Source: Neisseria dentiae
GTDB lineage: Bacteria > Pseudomonadota > Gammaproteobacteria > Burkholderiales > Neisseriaceae
Assembly (NCBI RefSeq): GCF_014055005.1
Contig: NZ_CP059570.1
Location: 1,054,001 to 1,118,000, forward strand
Direction of reading: 5' to 3'
DNA: 64,000 nucleotides
Under the pieces are notes generated by a model. It worked only from the letters and a program-made list of their open reading frames with translations. It ran no database searches and had not been told where the DNA came from. This document shows positions 25,428 through 33,778 of this stretch, one piece after another. A program made the position numbers and the translations under genes. Every line of letters starts with the position of its first letter. The first letter of the stretch is position 1.

Positions 25428-25522
25428 TATAGCGAATCCAATTACTTCGGTACAAGGCAGCAAGCCGCAGCCAGTACGGCAAGGCGCAGCAACGACGTAA
25501 CGGAGTAAGCGGATTCACGATA
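25428..25522. repeat. diverged Correia-like element upstream of accA
   Basis: A 95-bp sequence with related inverted ends (TATAGCGAATCCAATTACTT on the left; right end complement TATCGTGAATCCGCTTACTC) and a core containing GTACGGCAAGGCGCAGCAACG, which resembles the core of the Correia element at 52287-52390. It ends 68 bp before accA. Confidence 0.65.
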
Positions 25523-25589
25523 GATGCTGCCAAAGCCCTTTCCTTAGCGTATCATTACGTTTGAATCCTACTGAATCAAGAGCATAATT

Positions 25590-26549
25590 ATGAAACCCGT
25601 TTTTCTGGATTTTGAACAACCTATCGCCGAATTAACCAAAAAAATCGACGAATTGCGTTTTGTGCAGGGCGAATCCGCCGTGGATATTTCCGAAGAAATC
25701 ACCCGCCTGCAAAAGAAAAGCGCCGACCTTACCAAATCGATTTTCAACAAACTCACCCCCGCACAGGTGTCGCAAGTATCGCGCCACCCGCAACGGCCCT
25801 ACACCCAAGACTATATCGACGCCATTTTCACCGATTTTGAAGAGCTGCACGGCGACCGCCATTTTGCCGACGACCATGCCATTATCGGCGGCCTGGCGCG
25901 TTTCAACGGCCAAAGCGTCGTGGTGATCGGCCACCAGAAAGGCCGCGACACCAAAGAAAAAATCCGCCGCAATTTCGGTATGCCGCGCCCCGAAGGCTAC
26001 CGCAAAGCCCTGCGCCTGATGCAGCTGGCCGAAAAATTCCACCTGCCCGTGATGACGTTTATCGACACCCCGGGCGCCTACCCCGGCATCGGTGCCGAAG
26101 AGCGCAACCAATCCGAAGCCATCGGCCGCAATCTGTATGAATTAACCAAACTGCGTGTGCCCGTTCTGTGCACCATCATCGGCGAAGGCGGTTCCGGCGG
26201 CGCGTTGGCGATTGCCGTGGGCGATTTTGTGAACATGCTGCAATATTCCACCTATTCGGTGATTTCGCCCGAAGGCTGCGCGTCTATTCTGTGGAAAACC
26301 GCCGAAAAAGCCCCCGATGCCGCACAGGCTTTGGGCATCACCGCCAAACGCCTGGCCGAACTGAACCTGATCGACCGCATCATCGAAGAGCCGTTGGGCG
26401 GCGCGCACCGCGACCACGCGGAAATCACTAAACGCGTGAAAGACGTGCTCACCGAACAATTGCGTACCGCGCAAGATATGCCGATGGCCGACCTGCTCAC
26501 CCGCCGTTTCGACCGCATCATGGCCTACGGCCAGTTTACCGAAAAATAA
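25590..26549 (+). CDS. accA: acetyl-CoA carboxylase carboxyltransferase subunit alpha
   Basis: A 319-residue subunit that, with AccD, transfers carboxyl from biotin to acetyl-CoA in the first step of fatty acid synthesis. Family blocks: LDFEQPIAELTKKIDELR, RHPQRPYTQDYID, DRHFADDHAIIGG, MTFIDTPGAYPGIGAEERNQ and GEGGSGGALAIAVGD. Full length. A DUS follows within 50 bp of the stop, next to a terminator. Confidence 0.98.
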   Translation: MKPVFLDFEQPIAELTKKIDELRFVQGESAVDISEEITRLQKKSADLTKSIFNKLTPAQVSQVSRHPQRPYTQDYIDAIFTDFEELHGDRHFADDHAIIGGLARFNGQSVVVIGHQKGRDTKEKIRRNFGMPRPEGYRKALRLMQLAEKFHLPVMTFIDTPGAYPGIGAEERNQSEAIGRNLYELTKLRVPVLCTIIGEGGSGGALAIAVGDFVNMLQYSTYSVISPEGCASILWKTAEKAPDAAQALGITAKRLAELNLIDRIIEEPLGGAHRDHAEITKRVKDVLTEQLRTAQDMPMADLLTRRFDRIMAYGQFTEK

Positions 26550-26565
26550 ACCGCCCGATAAAAAC

Positions 26566-26590
26566 AAGAGCAGGCCCGATGCCTGCTCTT
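26566..26590 (+). terminator. terminator after accA
   Basis: AAGAGCAGGC and GCCTGCTCTT with a 5-nt loop, followed by TATTTTT. Confidence 0.88.
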
Positions 26591-26671
26591 TATTTTTCAG
26601 ACGGCCTCGATTGCTTTTTAGCGGTATTTGCATTCACAGCATTTGCCTTACTAAAACATTACAAGCCATCT

Positions 26672-26846
26672 AGGCCGTCTGAAACATCCGATTATCGTCA
26701 TTCCCGCGCAGGCGGGAATCCAGTTGCTTTTTTATAAGATATTGAAATAAAATAATTAATTGTATTAAGACTAGGTTCCCGCCTGCGGGGGAATGACGAG
26801 ACGCAAACATTTGCAGGTTTGAATTGGTTTTTTTGCAAAAGCCTCG
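26672..26846. repeat. dRS3-pair element, left end missing (copy E)
   Basis: dRS3 unit 26700-26719 and a degenerate partner near 26775-26794. The right end TTTTGCAAAAGCCTC is recognisable; on the left only the DUS remains. It occupies the accA-pnuC gap. Confidence 0.75.
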
Positions 26847-26948
26847 GCCTTGTGATCACTTTATTGAATTATTTGCTATCACAGTATTTGCATCCATAAA
26901 AACAGGCCGTCTGAAACCCTACCGACCAACGCTTTTCCCGGGCAATAA

Positions 26949-26957
26949 TGCTACAAT
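26949..26957 (+). promoter_or_regulatory. extended -10 promoter for pnuC-ribBA
   Basis: TGC-TACAAT (TACAAT 26952-26957), 46 bp before the pnuC start. No FMN riboswitch is recognisable between here and the start codon. Confidence 0.45.
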
Positions 26958-27003
26958 AACGGCCACTTACCACCTATAAATCAATCACAACGAGGATAAC
27001 GCA

Positions 27004-27693
27004 ATGGATTACGCCGCAATCTGCCGCGGGCTGAAGCAAGAGCTGTTCGGCGGCTGGAAACCCTTTGAAGTGCTTTGGCTGGCCGCCTTTCTCATCGCCC
27101 AGATTTGGGCCTACACCCAACAGCCTGAATCGTGGCTGGCCATGATTGCCGGCATCTCCGGCATCATCTGCGTGGTATTCGTGAGCAAAGGCAAAATCAG
27201 CAACTACTTCTTCGGCCTGATTTTCGCTTACAGCTATTTCTACGTTGCCTGGAAAGCCAACTTTCTCGGCGAAATGAACACCGTGCTCTATGTTTACCTG
27301 CCCGCGCAGTTTATCGGCTACTTCCTGTGGAAAAGCAATATGCAGCAGGAAGCCGGCGGCGAGGCGGTTATCGCCAAAAAACTCAGCGCCAAAGGCTGGG
27401 TTGTGCTGCTCTCCGCCATCGCGCTGGGCACCGCCGCTTTCGTGCAGGTGCTCAAAGCCCACCAGGGCAGCTCGGCGGGCTTGGACGGGTTAACCACCGT
27501 GCTGGTGGTGGCCGCCCAGCTTCTGATGATTCTGCGCTACCGCGAACAATGGGCTTTATGGATTGTGCTCAATATCTTGTCTATCGTTTTATGGGCGGAA
27601 AACCCTTCCATGTATCTGATGTACGGCGCGTATCTGCTCAATTCGCTCTACGGCTATTACAACTGGTCCCGGTTACAGCAACTGCAACGCTAA
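27004..27693 (+). CDS. pnuC: PnuC-family vitamin transporter
   Basis: A 229-residue membrane protein with about seven hydrophobic segments, in the PnuC family of facilitators for nicotinamide riboside and related vitamins. The family segment REQWALWIVLNILSIVLW near the C-terminus has the W-x2-W-x3-N arrangement of the substrate site, and an aromatic-rich SYFYVAWK lies mid-protein. A PnuC from N. mucosa is the structurally studied member. Ten bp separate it from ribBA, so the two are translated from one mRNA; this raises the possibility that it moves riboflavin rather than nicotinamide riboside. Confidence 0.88.
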   Translation: MDYAAICRGLKQELFGGWKPFEVLWLAAFLIAQIWAYTQQPESWLAMIAGISGIICVVFVSKGKISNYFFGLIFAYSYFYVAWKANFLGEMNTVLYVYLPAQFIGYFLWKSNMQQEAGGEAVIAKKLSAKGWVVLLSAIALGTAAFVQVLKAHQGSSAGLDGLTTVLVVAAQLLMILRYREQWALWIVLNILSIVLWAENPSMYLMYGAYLLNSLYGYYNWSRLQQLQR

Positions 27694-27703
27694 AGGTTAC
27701 CCA

Positions 27704-28795
27704 ATGAACATCTCCCCTATTTCCGAAATCCTCGCCGACATCAAAGCCGGCAAAATGGTGATTATCACCGACGCCGAAGACCGCGAAAACGAAGGCGATT
27801 TGGTGATGGCCGCCCAATTCGTTACCCCGCAGGCCGTCAACTTCATGATTAAGCACGCCCGCGGCCTCGTTTGCCTGCCGATGAACGACGAGCTGGTCGA
27901 CCGCCTCAAGCTGCCGCAGATGACGCAGAAAAACGGCGCCCAATACGGCACCAACTTTACCGTGTCCATCGAAGCCGCCCACGGCATTTCCACCGGCATT
28001 TCCGCCGCCGACCGCGCGCTTACCATTCAGACGGCCGTGTCGCCTACCGTCAAACCCGAAGACATCGTCCAGCCCGGCCACATCTTCCCCCTGCGCTCGC
28101 AAAAAGGCGGCGTGCTCGTGCGCGCCGGGCACACCGAAGCCGCCGTCGATCTGGCGCAGATGAGCGGCCTGATTCCCGCCGGCGTGATTTGCGAAATCCT
28201 CAACGACGACGGCACCATGGCGCGCATGCCCGAACTGATGAAGTTCGCCGAAGAGCACAACCTCAAAATCGGCACCATCGCCGACTTAATCGAATACCGC
28301 AGCCGCACCGAAAGCCTGCTCGAAGAAATGGGCGACACCGCCGTGCAAACCCCGTGGGGCGAATTCCAGCAACACGTTTATGTCGACAAACTGTCGGGCG
28401 AAACCCATCTGGCGCTGGTGAAAGGCGAAATCCACCCCGAAAAAGAAACCCTCGTGCGCGTGCACGAACCGTTTTCGGTGATGGACTTCCTTCAGGCCGA
28501 CCCCAACCACTCCTGGCCGCTGCCCGCCGCGCTGCAACGCATCCGGCAGGCCGAAAGCGGCGTGATTATCCTGCTGCACCGCACCGAAGACGGCAGCGCC
28601 CTGCTCGACCGCACGCTGCCGAAAAACAGCTTCCAAGTGAAAAAATGGGACAAAAAAACCTACGGCATCGGCGCGCAGATTCTCGCCGGCCTCAACGTGC
28701 AGAAAATGCGCGTGATGGGCAAACCCTCTTCCATGAACGGGTTAACCGGCTTCGGGCTGGAAGTAACGGGTTTTGAAGAAGCCGCAAACGCATAA
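27704..28795 (+). CDS. ribB: 3,4-dihydroxy-2-butanone-4-phosphate synthase with degenerate GTP cyclohydrolase II domain
   Basis: Riboflavin synthesis. Residues about 1-200 form a complete DHBP synthase: the acidic loop DAEDRENEGDLVMAAQ, and GHTEAAVDLAQMSGL. The C-terminal domain (about 210-363) aligns with GTP cyclohydrolase II by its ends, including YGIGAQILAGLNVQKMRVMG and NGLTGFGLEV. It lacks the three zinc-binding cysteines of active enzymes (the CxTGDxxxSLRCDCG region is replaced by HEPFSVMDFLQADPN). GTP cyclohydrolase activity is therefore probably lost and must come from another ribA. Co-transcribed with pnuC. Confidence 0.92.
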   Translation: MNISPISEILADIKAGKMVIITDAEDRENEGDLVMAAQFVTPQAVNFMIKHARGLVCLPMNDELVDRLKLPQMTQKNGAQYGTNFTVSIEAAHGISTGISAADRALTIQTAVSPTVKPEDIVQPGHIFPLRSQKGGVLVRAGHTEAAVDLAQMSGLIPAGVICEILNDDGTMARMPELMKFAEEHNLKIGTIADLIEYRSRTESLLEEMGDTAVQTPWGEFQQHVYVDKLSGETHLALVKGEIHPEKETLVRVHEPFSVMDFLQADPNHSWPLPAALQRIRQAESGVIILLHRTEDGSALLDRTLPKNSFQVKKWDKKTYGIGAQILAGLNVQKMRVMGKPSSMNGLTGFGLEVTGFEEAANA

Positions 28796-28894
28796 ATAAA
28801 TTAAAGAGTAAGGCCCATACTACCATAAGGTACAAGCTTATGCCTTTTTTAACTAGGCTCTAGCCTAGCAGAATAACTCTGTTAGACTAGAAAA

Positions 28895-29560
28895 ATGAAA
28901 TATAACACCAAGTTAAGTGACTATCAGCTCAAAAAATTATCAAGCATTTTTGTGTCGATATAGAAGCTTCAAAAACCGCTTTGCTGACAGGCTTCAACCG
29001 CAATACCATTAACTACTGGTATAGCATTTTCAGGCACGAAATATACCGCTTACCGCTACCAAAGCGAGCAAACAGACCTGTTATACGGCAGCATAGAGAT
29101 TGATGAAAGCTATTTTGGTGCCAAACGGCAGCGCGGTTTCCATGGCAAGTTAAAGCGTGGCAGAGGAACGCTTAAACAACCCGTCTTTGGTATTTTCGAA
29201 AGAGACGGCAGGGTTTATACCGAAATCGTTTCTGATTGTAAAAAGCAAACACTTCAAGCTGTTATATTGGGAAAGGTCTCTCTGGAGAGTGTTATTTATT
29301 CTGATAGCTGGCGCGGTTATGGCGGCTTGGTCGATGTCGGCTACTCTAAACATTTGCGCGTCAATCACGGACAAAATGAGTTTGCAGATAGTACCAGGCA
29401 CATCAATGGTATTGAAAGCTTCTGGAGTTTTACCAAACGAAGGCTCGCCAAATTCAACGGCCTAACCAAAAACTTTGATTTGCACCTGAAGGAATGTGAA
29501 TGGCGATGGAACTGAAACTCTGATGAACTGAGTCACGAACTTTGGAGGCTTTTAAAGTAA
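28895..29560 (+). pseudogene. decayed IS1016/IS1595-family transposase
   Basis: Reading in shifting frames gives a transposase: NTKLSDYQLKKL, then KHFCVDIEASKTALLTGFNR, then YGSIEIDESYFGAKRQRGFH, VIYSDSWRGYGGLV and NGIESFWSFTKRRLAKFNG. The D and D/E-type catalytic regions are recognisable. A base is missing near 28945 and a short duplication of TTACCGC near 29050 breaks the frame again; a TGA at 29513-29515 cuts the tail. The upstream sequence CTAGCCTAGCAGAATAACTC resembles an IS1016 end. No right end was identified, so element borders are unknown. Non-functional. Confidence 0.82.
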
Positions 29561-29667
29561 ATTTATATGATTTTAAAGTAAATTTACATAAAGCTGCTAA
29601 TTTAGAGTCTTAACTATATAAATCTCGCAAGCCAATATCTAGTTGATGTCGACAGACAGCGGCATAA

Positions 29668-29829
29668 CACATAGCAAATGAACGCCAATACCGACTGCCC
29701 CGTCAATTTCTACAAATATGGAGGCTTACCCATAAAAATAACATCGAACCACACCATCAGCAAATCTGTATCACCAATGAACCCGAGGTTGATGATTTCC
29801 AACAAATTTTACCACCTAACACCGATTAA
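29668..29829 (+). pseudogene. orphan C-terminal gene fragment, unknown
   Basis: A 53-codon open stretch without a start codon that ends at TAA 29827-29829. It reads IANERQYRLPRQFLQIWR, then THKNNIEPHHQQICITNEPE and VDDFQQILPPNTD, which looks like real protein and not random translation. No family recognised. It sits in AT-richer DNA next to the broken transposase and may be the tail of a gene lost with the insertion. Confidence 0.35.
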
Positions 29830-30080
29830 GTTAGGACACAGAGTGCAACGCTAAAAGGTAATATTTTCTACAGGTAAGATTTGTCACTTTATGGCGATCT
29901 GAAAGAGGGGATGCCTTCCGAGGTATTACAGACCTATGTTTCCCAATCTGTTGTGTAAACAACGCGGCTATTTCCAACAAACATCACTCATAAATCCTCT
30001 AAATTCCCGCATCAGCCGCGAATGGGAATTTAGAGGACGCGGGGGATTTACCACCCCCCGCCTGTTCAGGTACAAACTGC
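29830..30080. other. gap with two hairpins before the butanediol dehydrogenase stop
   Basis: No gene seen. A 13-bp inverted repeat, CCTCTAAATTCCC (29996-30008) and complement (30024-30036), contains a stretched dRS3-like half pair. A second hairpin, GCGGGGG (30039-30045) with CCCCCGC (30055-30061), lies 20 bp past the bdhA stop and may be its terminator. Confidence 0.5.
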
Positions 30081-31145
30081 TTACAGATTCGGGTTCACGA
30101 TAATCTTAACCGCCGATTCGTTGTTGTGAATCAAACGCTCGAATCCTTCGGAAATCAGCTCGTCGAGTTTGATGCGCTGGGTAATGAACGGCTCGAGGTT
30201 GATTTTGCCCTCTTCCACCAGCTTGATGGTTTCCTGATGGTCGTTGCAATAAGCAATCGTGCCGCGGATATCCAGCTCTTTCATTACCACGCTGTGCACG
30301 CTGACGGTGGCCGGGTGGCTCCAAATCGACACAATCACCACCACTGCGGTGGGTTTGCACGCTTCAACCAGCGTATCCAGCACTTTATTCACGCTGGAGC
30401 ACTCGAAAGCCACGTCCACGCCTTCGCCGTTGGTGAGTTTTTTCACTTCTTCCACCACATCCACTTGGGAGGGGTCGAGAATATAATCGGCCACGCCCGA
30501 TTCGCGGGCTTTGTCTTTACGCGCCGCGCTCAGCTCGGTGATAATCACTTTCAAGCCTTTGGCTTTCAGAATCGCAGCCAACAGCAAACCGATGGGGCCT
30601 GCGCCGCCCACCAAGGCGACATCACCCGCTTTGGCACCGCTGCGCACAAACGCATGGTGGCCTACCGACAAAGGTTCGATCAAAGCCGCTTGATCCAACG
30701 GGATTTTGTCGGAAATCGGGTGTACCCAACGGCGTTTGACGGCGATTTTTTCAGACAGGCCGCCGCCGCGTCCGCCCAAGCCGATGAAGTTCATGTTTTT
30801 AGACAAATGATAGTTGCTGCCGGGGCCGGTGGGCACATCGTCGGCCACGATGTAAGGCTCGACCACCACATGCTGGCCTACCTTGATATCGTCCACACCC
30901 TCGCCCACGGCATACACCACGCCGGAAAATTCGTGGCCCATGGTAACGGGGGCCGATTCGCCGGAAATCGGGTGCGGATGGCCGCAGGGCGGGATGAAAA
31001 TCGGCCCCTCCATAAATTCGTGCAAGTCGGTGCCGCAAATGCCGCACCACGCCACTTTGATGCCTACCGTGCCGGGTTCGACGGTCGGCTCGGGAATATC
31101 TTCGATGCGGATATCGCCTTTATCGTAAAAACGGGCTGCTTTCAT
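30081..31145 (-). CDS. bdhA: 2,3-butanediol dehydrogenase (zinc-dependent)
   Basis: A 354-residue medium-chain dehydrogenase that interconverts acetoin and 2,3-butanediol. Catalytic zinc ligands are Cys37 (CGICGTDLHEF) and His71-Glu72 (MGHEFSGVV). The insertion EGPIFIPPCGHPHPISGESAP before the GHE motif is typical of butanediol dehydrogenases, and the usual four-cysteine structural-zinc cluster is absent, as in that subgroup. The NAD site is GGAGPIG at about residues 180-186. A related dehydrogenase gene lies at 3128-4168. No acetoin synthesis genes are adjacent. Confidence 0.9.
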   Translation of the reverse strand: MKAARFYDKGDIRIEDIPEPTVEPGTVGIKVAWCGICGTDLHEFMEGPIFIPPCGHPHPISGESAPVTMGHEFSGVVYAVGEGVDDIKVGQHVVVEPYIVADDVPTGPGSNYHLSKNMNFIGLGGRGGGLSEKIAVKRRWVHPISDKIPLDQAALIEPLSVGHHAFVRSGAKAGDVALVGGAGPIGLLLAAILKAKGLKVIITELSAARKDKARESGVADYILDPSQVDVVEEVKKLTNGEGVDVAFECSSVNKVLDTLVEACKPTAVVVIVSIWSHPATVSVHSVVMKELDIRGTIAYCNDHQETIKLVEEGKINLEPFITQRIKLDELISEGFERLIHNNESAVKIIVNPNL

Positions 31146-31284
31146 GGGTGGACTCCTTTTGTTTGCGAAGAAGATTAATCGTATGCCGCAAGGGCTGATG
31201 AAGATTATACGCCTTTAACTTGAAACACTCACACCCGCCGCTTTGTTAACTTTGGCTGATTCGGATTATATTTTGTTAAGGTTT

Positions 31285-31318
31285 CAGGCCGTCTGAAGAA
31301 TATTTTTCAGACGGCCTG
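31285..31318. terminator. inverted-DUS hairpin between uspA and bdhA
   Basis: CAGGCCGTCTGAA (31285-31297) and complement (31306-31318). Confidence 0.75.
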
Positions 31319-31322
31319 AAAT

Positions 31323-31367
31323 AAAAACCGGAACCCGCGCCTTTGCAAGCGGCAGATTCCGGTTTTT
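31323..31367. terminator. second terminator after the usp gene
   Basis: AAAAACCGGAA (31323-31333) and TTCCGGTTTTT (31357-31367), starting 22 bp past the stop of the universal stress protein gene. With the adjacent DUS hairpin it forms a tandem terminator. Confidence 0.82.
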
Positions 31368-31388
31368 CAATCTGAATTATCGGGCGGC

Positions 31389-31856
31389 TTATTCCGCTTC
31401 GTCTTCCGTGCTGCGGATAATCAGCAGCGGCAGATGGCTTTGGCGCATCACGGTTTCGGCAAAGCTGCCCATCAGCAGGTGCATCAGGCCGCTGCGGCCG
31501 TGGGTGCCCAAAACCAGCAGGTCGGCACCTTGCGCATCGGCGTAATCCACCAGCTCCTGCGCCATTTCGCGCGCGCCTTTGTTGGCCACCAGCAGATGTT
31601 TCACCACATTGGCCACACCCTGCTCTTTGGCGCTGTTTTCGGCAAAATCCAGCACTTCGTTGCCCTGTGCCACCGCGGCGGCTTCGTAGCTTTCATGCTG
31701 CAAAAATTCAGGTGCCAGCGCCATATATTCGGCGGGGTTGGCAACGTGAACCAAAGTCAGCCGCGCATTGCCGAAACTTGCCAAGTCGGCGGCGTGCTTC
31801 AAAGCGTTGAGGGAAGTCGCACTGCCGTCAACGGCAACAACCAAATGTTTATACAT
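31389..31856 (-). CDS. universal stress protein (UspA family)
   Basis: A 155-residue single-domain Usp protein. It begins MYKHLVVAVDGSATSLNAL and has the ATP-binding loop GTHGRSGLMHLLMGSFAETV (G-x2-G-x9-G-S form), so it belongs to the ATP-binding group rather than E. coli UspA proper. Such proteins help survival in growth arrest, although the exact role varies. Monocistronic, ended by tandem hairpins. Confidence 0.93.
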   Translation of the reverse strand: MYKHLVVAVDGSATSLNALKHAADLASFGNARLTLVHVANPAEYMALAPEFLQHESYEAAAVAQGNEVLDFAENSAKEQGVANVVKHLLVANKGAREMAQELVDYADAQGADLLVLGTHGRSGLMHLLMGSFAETVMRQSHLPLLIIRSTEDEAE

Positions 31857-31992
31857 CGTCTTCTCCTTGTTGAGGTGGTGTTAACCCGCCGGATTTCAGC
31901 ACAACTTTTGCCGGCTTCGTTGAAGTATAATACCGCTGCGCCGTTTTGGCAGCGTTTTTTTTATTGTGTTTGACTTATCACAAGGCAGAATC

Positions 31993-32784
31993 ATGCTAGA
32001 CACCGCTTCCGTTTCTTCCCGCCGTTTCGGCGGCATCGCCCGCCTTTACGGCGAAGCCGCATTGCAGCGCTTTGCCGCCGCGCACGTTTGTGTGGTGGGC
32101 GTGGGCGGCGTCGGCTCGTGGGCGGTGGAAGCGCTCGCACGCAGCGGCATCGGCGCATTAACGCTGGTGGATTTGGACAACGTGGCCGAATCCAACGTCA
32201 ACCGCCAGCTGCCCGCGCTCACGGCCGAATTCGGCAAGGCCAAGGTAACGGCGCTGCACGAACGCATTCTGCAAATCAACCCCGCCTGCCGCGTAACCGA
32301 AATCGAAGACTTTGTTACCGAAGAAAACCTGACCGAAATTTTCAGACGGCCTTTCGATTTTGTTATCGACGCCATCGACCAAGTGCGCGTGAAAGCGGCG
32401 ATGGCGGCTTATTTCGTGCAAAACCGCCGGCCGTTTGTGGTAAGCGGCGGCGCCGGCGGCCAGAAAAACCCGGCTTTAATCCAAACCGGCGATTTGAGCC
32501 GCGCCACCCACGACCCGCTGCTGGCCAACCTGCGCTACACCCTGCGCAAACGCTACGGCTTTCCGCGCGGCGGCGAAAAAATGCGCGTGCCGTGCGTGTT
32601 TTCCACCGAAAACATCACCCCGCCGCAAACGGCCGAAGCGTGTTCGACCGATAATCTTTCAGACGGCCGCAACTCCCCGCAAGGTTTGTCGTGCGCGGGC
32701 TACGGCGCGAGCATGCTTGTTACCGCGCCGTTCGGCCTTTATTGCGCGCAGGCCGCCATCGAACACATAGGAGCGAAAAAATGA
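31993..32784 (+). CDS. tcdA: tRNA threonylcarbamoyladenosine dehydratase
   Basis: A 263-residue E1-like enzyme that cyclises t6A to ct6A at position 37 of ANN-decoding tRNAs. It shows SSRRFGGIARLYGEAALQRF, the ATP-binding VVGVGGVGSWAVEALARSG and TLVDLDNVAESNVNRQ, as in TcdA (CsdL/YgdL). The frame is open from 31966, but the ATG at 31993 has AAGGCAG at good spacing. Its TGA overlaps the scpA ATG by 4 bp, so the two are coupled. Confidence 0.92.
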   Translation: MLDTASVSSRRFGGIARLYGEAALQRFAAAHVCVVGVGGVGSWAVEALARSGIGALTLVDLDNVAESNVNRQLPALTAEFGKAKVTALHERILQINPACRVTEIEDFVTEENLTEIFRRPFDFVIDAIDQVRVKAAMAAYFVQNRRPFVVSGGAGGQKNPALIQTGDLSRATHDPLLANLRYTLRKRYGFPRGGEKMRVPCVFSTENITPPQTAEACSTDNLSDGRNSPQGLSCAGYGASMLVTAPFGLYCAQAAIEHIGAKK

Positions 32785-33653
32785 CCGCCGCCGCAGAAAA
32801 CCTGCAAAGGCCGTCTGAAAACGCCGTGGCGTGGATTTTCGGCCAACCCGTTACCGATGTGCCGCAGGATTTGTTTATCCCGCCCGATGCCCTGAAAGTA
32901 GTGTTGCACAGCTTTCAAGGGCCGCTGGATTTACTGCTTTATTTGATCCGCAAGCAGAATATCGACGTGCTCGATATTCCAATGATTAAAATCACCGAGC
33001 AATATCTGCACTATATCGCCCAAATGGAAGCCTATCAGTTTGATTTGGCTGCCGAATATTTATTGATGGCGGCGGTGCTGATAGAAATCAAATCGCGCCT
33101 GCTGCTGCCGCAGCCCGACAACACGGAAGAAGGCGAAGAAGCCGACCCGCGTGCCGAACTGGTGCGCCGCCTGCTGGCCTACGAGCAGATGAAGCTCGCC
33201 GCCGCCGGCCTCGACGCCCTGCCCCGCGCCGGCCGCGATTTTGCCTGGGCCTACCTGCCGCTGGAAATCGCCGTTGAAGCCAAACTGCCCGACGTGCACA
33301 TCGCCGACCTTACCCAGGCGTGGCTGGGCATACTTTCCCGCGCCAAACACACCAAAAGCCACGCCGTGGTGCAAGACGCCGTATCCGTGCGCGCGCAGAT
33401 GTCGGCCATTCTGCGCCGCCTCAACACCCAAGGCGCCTGCCGCTTTTCGGAGCTGTTCAGGCCCGAGCAAGGCGCGGTGTATGTGGTGGTGAACTTCATC
33501 GCCCTCCTTGAGCTGGCCAAAGAAGGCTTGGTGCGTATCGTGCAGCCCGAAAACTTTACCGAAATCGAAATCCATGTGAAAGACGGCGGCACACAAGAGC
33601 CGGAAAACGGCGAAACGCTTTCAGACGGCCTGTTTGAAAAAGCGGAAAACTGA
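32781..33653 (+). CDS. scpA: segregation and condensation protein A
   Basis: The kleisin of the SMC-ScpAB complex, which compacts chromosomes. The 290-residue protein has the N-terminal SMC-binding domain (FQGPLDLLLYLIRKQNIDVLDIPM, split across about residues 47-70) and a C-terminal winged-helix domain with RFSELFRPEQGAVYVVVNFIALLEL. The start overlaps the tcdA stop (ATGA). A DUS in frame encodes RPSENA near the N-terminus. scpB is not adjacent; phoU follows after 125 bp. Confidence 0.93.
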   Translation: MTAAAENLQRPSENAVAWIFGQPVTDVPQDLFIPPDALKVVLHSFQGPLDLLLYLIRKQNIDVLDIPMIKITEQYLHYIAQMEAYQFDLAAEYLLMAAVLIEIKSRLLLPQPDNTEEGEEADPRAELVRRLLAYEQMKLAAAGLDALPRAGRDFAWAYLPLEIAVEAKLPDVHIADLTQAWLGILSRAKHTKSHAVVQDAVSVRAQMSAILRRLNTQGACRFSELFRPEQGAVYVVVNFIALLELAKEGLVRIVQPENFTEIEIHVKDGGTQEPENGETLSDGLFEKAEN

Positions 33654-33778
33654 CCCGCTGTAAACAACGATACCGTTTTATAACGCTGCTCCCGAGGCCG
33701 TCTGAAAACCGGCTGTAAAAATTCTGTCATCAAAATGCTTTATCCTGCGCGGCAAACCCTATTATTCTGGAGAACACC

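Noticed and set aside
26880..27003. FMN riboswitch upstream of pnuC-ribB
   Set aside because: The leader after the likely -10 is only about 40 nt and shows none of the conserved RFN helices.
27871..28776. Arg-rich plus-strand frame inside ribB
   Set aside because: Shift of the ribB frame; composition is an artefact of GC-rich codons and no domain is seen.
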